Position numbers and translations under genes: made by a program. The notes beneath the pieces were generated by a model. It was not told the DNA's origin. It did not search any database and was given only the letters and a program-made list of their open reading frames with translations. Shown in pieces: positions 19,093 to 26,706 of a DNA stretch of 26,706 nucleotides (positions within the stretch are counted from its first letter, which is position 1; the number at the start of each line of letters is the position of its first letter). This DNA comes from Blakeslea trispora (Eukaryota; Mucoromycota; Mucoromycetes; Mucorales; Choanephoraceae): assembly GCA_025331445.1 (NCBI GenBank), contig JAIWNE010000225.1:1-26706 (forward strand). The letters are read 5' to 3'.

Positions 19093-21838
19093 TTTTGACG
19101 TATGTCTTGATTGTTTGTGTTGCTTTTCTCACTCTATATGCTCGCTACACCTAACCCGTGTCGGACGCACGTCGGACACGTGCGGCTAACATGTGCTTAT
19201 TTTTCCAACTTTTGATTTTGACTATAAAAGTTGCCTTTTTTTTTGGCAGAAATGTAGATGTATTTTTTAGGCTTCCAAGACTTTTTACAAAATTAAATTT
19301 GGATGTATATTCATAAAGTTATTACCATTTACATTTCTTTTATCATTTCACTGCTTAAAGAAATTTCGCTCTTTAAATTTTTTGGCAGTGATTTTTTCTC
19401 TGCTTAAGATTTTGAAGCAACCTGATTTCCTTAGTGCTGAGGAGTTTAAATTGACTTGTCATTTTTTCTTCAAAAAATACAAAGACCTGAAAAATCACTG
19501 CTTAAAAAATTGGAAAACACTTTCGGAAATGAAGATATTAAAAATTGAGAATGAGACTCACAAAATAATTGGGAAAATCTTTTAAAAATGGGAAATAAAA
19601 ATCTTAAAGCACTAAAAAAAAGTGACTCTTAAAAAAAAAGATACTAGAAAAAATACACAAAAAAAAGAGGTTGAAAATAAAAGAGACACCTAAAAAAACA
19701 CTTAAACGATTGCTTAAAGATGGGTAGTTTGAAAAGCCAAAAGCTGTCAAAATAAAGACGTAAGCAACATACAAACATAATTTAATCCTTATGCTTGATC
19801 TTGTTAAAGCTACTCCTATAAAAGGTTTATTTTTGAAATACAGTACAAAGACGCTAATCCCTTTTATATTTGATAGATAAGGTAAAGCCAAAGTCATTAT
19901 CACACACTATTCTATGCTAACAGCCCTTTTTATCGTATTCCATTCCCTTATACTCGTTTCAATACATATCATCCCAGAATAACATAACCGTAAATACAAG
20001 TAAAGTAATAACTTGACAAGATGTTGTCTTTTTTTATTGCTTAAATACAATTCTTCAACCAAATATTCAAGGTCACTGTTCGTGATGCAGTCCGTTCCAA
20101 TAAAGAGCCGTTTACAATCCAAACCAAAAGTATTACTTACCTTTTACCTGGTTAGTAATAAAGCGTTCAACAGTAGATTTCAATAATTGTGTACTGACAA
20201 TAACTAAAACTTGGGTGTAGAAAAACAGTGATGCTGAAATGAGAGGATCTTACACGTTTGCTGGCGATAGCTCTTTTTTTTTGTAGACACAGTCAAAGTC
20301 ATTCTAGTTTTGTTTACGTGTTTTTTGCTCTAAACTTCTAAACTCTTGTAAGATTGTTGATTGCGCACTTGCATTGCGTTGCTTTGTTGTGATGACGGGA
20401 GTTTGTTGAGGCTCATCAACTTGGTTAAAAATATACAAGTAGTGAGTAAAAGTTCATTTAGTAATAAAAAAAGAAAATAGAAGGAAAAAGAAAAAAACTG
20501 TCTGGGGAAAAATAACACCCCAGAAACCTGTTTTTTTTAAAAAAAAAAGGGCTCATTTAATGTCAACATTGTCTATTTTAAATGGCTTGCTTTTGCAATC
20601 TAAGTAAACCATCTTGACTATCTGTTAAGTTGAATTACATGGCCTATGGATATCTACACTATTAAGCTGATTAGCAAGATCTCATGTAAAGTACAATGTT
20701 AACAGATATTCTTTGTGTTACTGATGTGAGAGAAAAATCATCTATCTTCAGTCTCTGTTCATCTAATTTTCTACGGATCGTATTTTTACAGATCTTTTTT
20801 TGTTTTCGATTCATTTTTTATCACAAAAATAGAAATTTGTCAATATGTCATTTTATTTAGACATCCTTTTTCCTTTTTTTTATTCTTTTCTCTTCCATTT
20901 CTTTTACTTTTTTTATATTTTGAAATAAAACTTGTAAGTACTTTCCCATACCTAAGCAACAGTTTATTGAATACTATTCTCCATATAGGCATGTTATCTT
21001 TAGAGCTTATGAAGACTGATACATAGTTTAAGGTACAACTTGACATACAAATACATTGCTGTTTACTTACCATCTTTTTTTTTTCTTGGGATTAGTCACG
21101 TAATTTTGTCTTTTCTCGAGAAACTTGGTATAAAAGTAAGTAAAGCCATTGAGTATGACTCAAGACCTCTCTAACTGTTCTATTTAGTTACCTTAGGCAC
21201 TCGTAATTGTATCTGGTTATAACCTGAGATGCTATGATGCTTTAGCATGTAAGTATATGATTAAATTATCCCATTTCGGTTTAACTAATTTAGTTTTTCT
21301 AATTTCTTTTCTGTTGTTGAGCTTCTATCGCTTTAGTGCGTTACCCTCTAGTTTCCAGATGGCTGTTTGAGACTTTTAAAGTAAGTAAATGACATTATTT
21401 TCTGCTGGCTTTATAACTAACTGTTTTAGCATTTTAATAGTCATTTTGCTAAGGTTTTTCTAACATTTCGTGATAACTGATTTTGCTCTTTTGCCTGCTT
21501 TTTGGCCGTATTTTGCCCATCATTTTGCCTACCATTTTGGCTGGATTTCTGCCTGGTCATTCTACCTGGATTCCTATAGTACCCCTCATATTTCCCCCTG
21601 TTTAAGCCATTATTTTCAGCCAATATATACCATTTTTTTATAATAAAAAGCACTATTTTTAGACCTATGATTCTCTATATTTGACCTATATAACCCAATC
21701 ATAAAGAAGTGTATTGACGTAAAGAAGTCCATTTTGTCTAATTAAAAGCATACATTCAATAAAGATACCGAGTATGAAGCCAATTAAAACGAGTTAACGA
21801 TTGTATATTTTGTCAAAGAAGCCAATTGAATGAGGATG
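19093..21838. other. AT-rich spacer, no convincing gene
   Basis: Long A and T runs throughout. A plus-strand frame of 67 codons (19382-19585) and a minus-strand frame of 71 codons (19907-20122) begin with TTG rather than ATG. The second has mixed composition and a GTAAGT-like donor just upstream, so an exon cannot be excluded, but I recognise neither. At about 21480-21575 a degenerate 11-13-bp pattern (ATTTTGCC followed by about four bases) repeats several times. Confidence 0.45.
19157..19184. repeat. GC-rich palindrome next to the 3' LTR
   Basis: CGCACGT at 19166-19172 and ACGTGCG at 19178-19184 form a perfect 7-bp hairpin with a 5-nt loop, inside a second nested inverted pair (CGTGTC...GACACG). 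GTCGGAC is repeated at 19160 and 19171. It stands out against the AT-rich surroundings. Function unknown. Confidence 0.6.
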
Positions 21839-21906
21839 TCATGAGTAAACAATCCAATCAGGTCTCTTTGATGGAAGCGAAAGACAAAGAGGTTCACTCA
21901 AACTCT

Positions 21907-22012
21907 CATGCGAAAACACAAGACGTTGCTCCGCCCTGTCTTCCAATGCGTTGACACATGACAGTGTTCCGCTTTGTCGTCCCAATGCGAAAACACATGA
22001 CGGCCTGCGCCG
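21907..22012 (+). repeat. Three imperfect 38-39-bp tandem units
   Basis: ATGCGAAAACACAAGACG at 21908, ATGCGTTGACACATGACA at 21946 and ATGCGAAAACACATGACG at 21985 start successive units of 38 and 39 bp; each continues with a GC-rich segment. They lead directly into the palindrome at 22013. A frame read through them on the minus strand is not a credible gene. Confidence 0.65.
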
Positions 22013-22058
22013 TGCGGTTAACTTGCCTGGAACGTGCGTAACAGGCAAGTTAACCGCA
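22013..22058. repeat. Perfect 17-bp-arm inverted repeat
   Basis: TGCGGTTAACTTGCCTG (22013-22029) and its exact reverse complement (22042-22058) are separated by 12 bases. It could form a cruciform or RNA hairpin, or be the subterminal part of a small non-autonomous element. Confidence 0.9.
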
Positions 22059-22089
22059 AAAATTGGCGTGCGCACGACGACCCTTTATG

Positions 22090-22160
22090 TGTAGTGAAGC
22101 ACTACAAAAAATTAACTTTGGAGGCCCTAAACTTGTGTTTTAAAACACAAGTTTAAGGGG
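22090..22160. repeat. Two further palindromes (22090-22106 and 22125-22160)
   Basis: TGTAGTG-AAG-CACTACA (22090-22106) is a 7-bp hairpin with a 3-nt loop. Nineteen bases on, CCCTAAACTTGTGTTTT (22125-22141) is followed with no spacer by its inverse carrying one extra A before the terminal GGG. With the repeat at 22013 there are three consecutive palindromes within 150 bp. Confidence 0.8.
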
Positions 22161-22996
22161 TTGTTAAAGGGGTCCTTTTTGCAGTAAATTATTAACTCGC
22201 TCAATAATGGTCAGAATGCGCTGAAACTTGGACAAAGTATATCTCTAACTGTCTACAATACATCCATTTAAAAAAAGCGAAGACCCTTCTTCCAACATGT
22301 ACCATCTTTTAGCTTTTCAATTTCTACATTCAATGTCTTAAAGAAAAAAATTAAACAAAAAATTTAAAGAGATTCAAGTTCCGAATTTTAGCACTGCCTG
22401 AATTTCTCACTGCTAAAAGTTGCTCACAGCAAATTATTTCTAGTAATTTGATTGGTCAAGATAGTTTATTTTTTCTTCAAAGCTAAGAGAAATTATCAAG
22501 TATACTAAAGTTTTTTGCGCATGTTGCAATGGTGCACATGAGAAACTAGAAACGGCCCAATAGCTATTGTAGATTGGTTTTCAACTTTTAGAAAAGAGCT
22601 GTTATAAGTTTTTTTATTAAAACTGTCTGGTTTGAGTTCGTCATCTTGCTTTAAAAGTATAAAACAAATACATAGCTTAAAAGTGTAGATTGCTAGTTGT
22701 TGTTGCTCATGAGGAGAAAGATGTGTTGAAATGTCAAGTTTACGCGTTGGTTCGAAGTAAAGAAAGGGTATTTGTTAGAAGTTGAGATATTTTTATTGTT
22801 TTAAAAAGATAAGCTTGAGATTTATGGAAAAAAATTAATAAAAATAAAAAAAAGTAGTAAAGCGCTGGCTCTATTTTAACATCTAAGTAAACAAGCAAGT
22901 TGAAATCAGCTTACACCTCCTGCATAGTCTTGAAAGGTTGCTTGTTGCAAATGTGCGTTTGTAGAGAGTTTATTTAAAAAATAGTTTTAAAAAAAT
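22161..22996. other. AT-rich spacer, no gene seen
   Basis: No notable open frame. AATAAA on the minus strand at 22969-22974 is a plausible polyadenylation signal for the gene ending at 22997. Confidence 0.5.
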
Positions 22997-23731
22997 TTAG
23001 GCTAGCCTTCTTGTTAGCGGATAGGCAGTGAATAAATGTTTGATTTCACTATGACGAATATGTATGGGCACATACAGTTTGTGAACGGGTAAAATGCTGC
23101 GAAAGCTTTTACGCTCGTATTTTTTGCGGAAAGGCCTAATTCTCTCAGTCGTGCCTGTTTCAACATTGTCTATATTGATTCGCGGGTTCTTGTACCAACT
23201 GACAAAGGCAAAACAGTGTTTGGTCGAAAAGATCTCACCGTTTTCATAATAATCAGTCTCATGAAGGAAAAAATACTCTATGATTCCTGCGCGCAGGTGC
23301 TCTTCATCTCCAGTATCTCGTACTCCTTCTAGATCATCAGTCTCATTGTTGTTAGCACGGTAGGCATAAATGTGTGCTCCTTCATCTCGTCCGGTCAAGC
23401 GAGATCTGTATTCGTGGCCAAGTACTTGCATTTTTTTTATTTTTTGCACCTTGTTGGTCACAATAAGAGGCGTCTCGTAGTGGAAGTTATAATAGGCCTC
23501 TAGACACTCGAAGTCCTCTTGACTCAGCCTGTTGGGTTCTCTTTTTGCAAAAGAAACCAAGATATGGCCATTCTCATTCAACTGTTCGTGACCCATAGGA
23601 TCTCCGTCTTTTTCAAAGAGTTCCCAAATGTCTTCTCTATGAAGAGAGCTATCTGATCCAAATGGCACAAGTTCCATATTGCTGCCTGGTTCGTGAAGAC
23701 TGTCTGCGATTTGTTGGGCTGTTTGGTACAT
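22997..23731 (-). CDS. Tnp2-type transposase C-terminal-domain-like protein (244 aa)
   Basis: Intact 244-codon frame from a true ATG at 23731 (an in-frame stop lies 18 bases upstream) to TAA at 22997, with AATAAA 23 bp downstream. I recognise the style of the C-terminal region of long Tnp2/CACTA-related transposases of mucoralean fungi: an Asp/Glu-rich start with MGHEQLNENGHI, then VLGHEYRSRLTGRDEG, YFFLHETD, HCFAFVSWYKNP and ILPVHKLYVPIHI. In such proteins this part follows the catalytic region in the same chain. Here it is a separate frame 446 bp downstream of the catalytic part, in the same orientation. It may be a detached last part of a decaying transposase or an independent gene. No signal peptide or membrane segment is seen. 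Exact role unknown; the family assignment is from memory of motifs, not a search. Confidence 0.65.
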   Translation of the reverse strand: MYQTAQQIADSLHEPGSNMELVPFGSDSSLHREDIWELFEKDGDPMGHEQLNENGHILVSFAKREPNRLSQEDFECLEAYYNFHYETPLIVTNKVQKIKKMQVLGHEYRSRLTGRDEGAHIYAYRANNNETDDLEGVRDTGDEEHLRAGIIEYFFLHETDYYENGEIFSTKHCFAFVSWYKNPRINIDNVETGTTERIRPFRKKYERKSFRSILPVHKLYVPIHIRHSEIKHLFTAYPLTRRLA

Positions 23732-24177
23732 GACGTTTTGTATAATTTAAATGTTTTGAAGAATTAATAAAAAAAAAGTAAAGTAGAGAACCTTTTTTTG
23801 TTATTTAAAAAATTAATTTCAACTCAGCTCTATTTTTTTTTCTTTCGATTTTTTTTCTTTCAAACATATTATTAGCAGCGATATATACACTTGGACGCGA
23901 CTATCGACAGTGATCAGTTACAAGATAATGCTTTGTATACCGTAGTGTTCAAAGCTATAAGTTAGACGACATACTCGGACAATACGCTTTGTAAAGTAAT
24001 TAAGTGAGATTGAAATCAATAAACCAAGTTTTTTTTTATTCAATAATATATATAATCAATTTCTAACTATCATATACTACAAAAAAAAGAATCTATAGGT
24101 CAGTGGAAGAAAAAAGAGAAAAAGAGAAAAAGAGAAAGCAAGTGGATAAGAGAAAAGCGCCAAAAGAGTTGTCAACT
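23732..24177. other. AT-rich gap between the two transposase-related frames
   Basis: 446 bp with long A/T runs and stops in all minus-strand frames. It separates the catalytic-region stop (TAA at 24178) from the ATG at 23731. I see no GT donor that would splice the two parts together. Confidence 0.5.
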
Positions 24178-26578
24178 TTAACTTTCGTAATGAGCAACCG
24201 AGTCAAAATCGTTAGCGAAAATGATCGATTGCAGTTTATCCATAAATGTTTTTTCAAATCCTGGCTGATGGTTGGAATTGATCTGTTTGATGAAGAAGTT
24301 GTTTCTTTCAAAGCCCAAACCCCAGAAGCAAGATATTGGTCCAAACTTGTAGATACATTCACGAAGATGCAACATGAAATGGAAGTTTGGTGGAACAGAT
24401 TTGGGGCCATATCGTTGTTCGAAACCCCGAGCAAAAGCAAGTAGATGGTTATGAGCAACCTCGACGTCAGTCTTCTTTATTGAATAATTATCAAGCAACC
24501 TAAGAGCATCAATCAAATGCATGATCAAGGCGTGTTCAGCGTCAGTGAGCAAAGGAGGACGAAGAACACCTTTGGCCATGGTAGTAATGAAGTGCTTGTA
24601 TTCAGCAGCCTTGACATATGACATTCCATCTTTAGTGATCTTGTTAGCCATGGGAGCACACGAGGCACTCTGGTTGTATGTGAACTTTTTCTGCATGACT
24701 TTTTTAACAAGTAACAAAGCATTTGTGGGCAACATGGTCTCGAGAGTTTTCTTAACAACACCAAGGTAGAGGACATGCATCGGTTCGATGGCAATGATGT
24801 TGTAAGAGTAGTAGGGTAACTCGAAGAGAATTGAGTAGCGGACGCCACTGTTCTTCTCTAAGTCACTTCGCTCTCTAGCTGTTCTAGCATTTTTCCATTC
24901 CGTTGAGCTATCCTTGGTTTCTTGTAACGTTCTTGGCTCCCATTGATCGCAATTCCAATGACAGTAGTTGCGGTTGTTGCCAGGACCTTCAAATCTAGGG
25001 AAGAACGTTTTGCAGAGATGGCACCCATAGCCACTGTTAAAAGACATGCTGGCAGCAAGTTTCTTGGTAGCAGGTAGATCCGAGCTGACAGAGTACAAGC
25101 ATGCTCTACCTTTGTGGTATTGAACAGTACCATCTTGCATCACCATTTTATTACCACACCTTCCGGCAATACCTTCAGGTCGTTGGACATAGGGGCAAGG
25201 TAGTTGTTGATTGCTGTAAGGGGTGGCTCCTTGGGACCAGGGATAACACCAACAAGTATCATGTTCTGCTTAAGATCTCGGCCGGACTGCTTTGGTAGGT
25301 TGCGGATGGTGAGGTAAATACAGCCGACACTATGACTGGACTTGAAGGGACTGAACCAGTCAACATTGAGAGAAAGCAGAAGGTTGTAGTCTGACTGTAG
25401 AACAAAGGAGTCTCAGAGGGGGTAGCCTTGAAGTCGTAGAAACCAGTCGCATCATACAGATCAGATAGATACCTGTTGGCTTGCTCGCTGGACTTCCATG
25501 ACTTGACTTGTTCTGCGAAGCCTCGTCTCAAGAAGAACTTCTTGAGTGTTGTAGGAATTGAACAGTATGAATACTCCAATTGAGGAACAGGTTTTGCATT
25601 GGAGGAGGTGCGGTTGTAATCATACACGAGACCTTCGCAGAATTCGCCGGAACTGGTGGGCTTGTATCCAGCATTTCGTAAGGGTTGATTGCAAGTCATA
25701 TCCTCTTGGGTAGGTTCGCTGATTATATTGGACAGGTGGTAACAGGAAGGGCATACAGCGTAGTGAGTGATGCCACGCTCACTAAATACCTCAAGAAGAT
25801 TACGGTCACGGAAGGTTGCCATGCTTTTGGGAAAACGGAACTCATCGCCGTGAAGTTGTAGTAGCTGGTTCAACATTTTCATCACTGTTTCGATTTGCTT
25901 GTTTGGGAGGTTGTTGTTGTGAAGATAAGATACCAGAGACGAGGCAATCTTTGAAAATTCGGTTTGCGGGATTTTATCGGCTAAGTAGGCAACAAGATGA
26001 ATACTGTTAATTTGCTAATTCAACAACCATATAGTTCTACTTACAATAAGGGACATATCCAGGCAAGATGTTCTGGTTTTCAGCGTTCAGTGCTTCAGGG
26101 GCATCGTCGTCATCATCAACGTCAATGTCCATTCACATCAGTAGCATCGTCACATAAAAGGTCTTCGAGAGAACTGTAGTCCATTGGACTACCTTCATCA
26201 TCTCCAACGGCTTGTACGATGTTGTCTAAAAGCAAGTTAGATAGAGCTCAAAGTTACAAATGCAAAGTATTCAACATATTACCTTCATTGCTCAGAGTGG
26301 CGGTTGTGTCAACTGCTATGCGACGATAGGCAGGAGCGGTAGCACTGGCATTTTTTACCGTTTAAAACAAAAAATCAGTTATTTAGAATCAATTGCTATG
26401 AATTGAACTTCTTATACTTACTAGGTGTCTCTCTCCAAATGCGATACTTCATGCCTTCGTACTTGCTACGTCTTTTGTGAGACTTGTGGGTAGAATGAGC
26501 CACGTAGCGTTTTTCCTTTGGAACACTCTTGCATAGATTGCAGTGACAGTAAAAGAGCTTTGCAGGACGAGCACACAT
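24178..26578 (-). pseudogene. Tnp2/CACTA-like transposase, four exons, frame broken three times
   Basis: Exon 1 (26578 to about 26418) starts at an ATG with TATAAAAAGG 59-68 bp upstream and holds a small CxC/CxxC segment (YCHCNLC). Exon 2 is about 26344-26283, exon 3 26225-26045, exon 4 25980-24178; introns have GT-AG ends and lengths near 55-75 nt. Exon 3 is acidic (a run of five Asp) and has a 1-nt frame break near 26133. Exon 4 has a CxxC site (VCPSCYH), a frame break near 25415, then LNVDWFSPFK, VGVIPGPKEP and NNYLAP in another frame, a further break near 25150, then SSDLPATKK, YGCHLCKTFF, IEPMHVLYLGVVKK and GLGFERNN. These are the Asp, Asp/CxxC, MH-LFLG and Glu blocks of Tnp2-type DDE transposases; the usual DPMH reads EPMH here. 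Breaks make it inactive as read. Terminal inverted repeats of the element were not found in the window. Confidence 0.75.
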
Positions 26579-26636
26579 TTTAGGTAAGATTTTTTTAAAA
26601 TAATGAAGAACAACCTTATAGTATTCTTTTCTCTGA

Positions 26637-26646
26637 CCTTTTTATA
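26637..26646 (-). promoter_or_regulatory. TATA box of the Tnp2-like gene
   Basis: TATAAAAAGG on the minus strand, 59-68 bp upstream of the ATG at 26578; spacing resembles that of the Tc1-like transposase gene in this window. It supports 26578 as the real start. Confidence 0.45.
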
Positions 26647-26706
26647 CCTTTTTTTTTTATTTAGGAACCATGCTTGCTTTATTACAAATCGAATAGATCA
26701 AACAGC

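Noticed and set aside
21839..22075. Minus-strand 78-codon frame
   Set aside because: Runs through tandem repeats and a palindrome and lacks any family resemblance.
24103..24444. Plus-strand 113-codon frame
   Set aside because: Antisense to the Tnp2-like catalytic exon and starts in an AGAAAAAG-rich stretch.

Overview
The window looks like a repeat-dense, AT-rich stretch of a eukaryotic genome, most likely an early-diverging fungus of the Mucorales/Mucoromycota type. That assignment is an inference from the style of the mobile elements, short GT-AG introns (about 60-75 nt), long A/T runs and a nuclear-type tRNA. I recognise no ordinary housekeeping protein gene. The only clear host gene is a tRNA-Asp(GUC) on the minus strand at 12191-12261. 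Everything else with coding signal belongs to transposable elements.

Layout. (1) 1-4330: AT-rich, no convincing gene; a 25-base A run at 783-807. (2) About 4340-7086, minus strand: the 5' part of a non-LTR retrotransposon (LINE): a gag-like ORF1 with zinc knuckles, then a damaged AP-endonuclease region that stops before the reverse transcriptase. (3) 7087-11274: a Tc1/mariner-type DNA transposon bounded by perfect 183-bp inverted repeats and apparently inserted in the 5' part of LINE ORF1. It carries a minus-strand DD34E transposase (one intron, one frameshift in an A run), a 9/18-bp tandem repeat block and, on the plus strand, a degraded second copy of a transposase-like helix-turn-helix N-terminus. 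(4) 11275-12190: AT-rich, no gene seen. (5) tRNA-Asp. (6) 12271-19092: a complete Ty3/gypsy LTR retrotransposon, with 352-bp LTRs differing at two positions, PBS, gag, pol and polypurine tract. (7) 19093-22990: AT-rich spacer holding a GC-richer island with several strong palindromes (19157-19184 and 21900-22160). (8) 22997-26578, minus strand: a Tnp2/CACTA-like transposase pseudogene (four exons, three frame breaks), followed by a 244-codon ORF resembling the C-terminal domain of the same transposase family.

The most interesting unit is the gypsy element. Its 5' LTR starts 9 bp upstream of the mature 5' end of the divergently transcribed tRNA-Asp gene, the position expected for Ty3-like integration at a Pol III start site. 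Gag and pol are in the same frame and separated by a single UAG. Behind the integrase, pol carries a tail of about 425 residues rich in Ser/Asp/Glu/Pro, including a SUMO-interaction-like motif. The last 59 residues of the polyprotein are encoded inside the 3' LTR and form a basic, bipartite-NLS-like tail whose stop codon lies 2 bp from the LTR TATA box. No target-site duplication is visible despite nearly identical LTRs.

Limits: no alignment or database search was run. Family names rest on motifs read by eye. Exon boundaries are predictions from splice consensus and reading frame.
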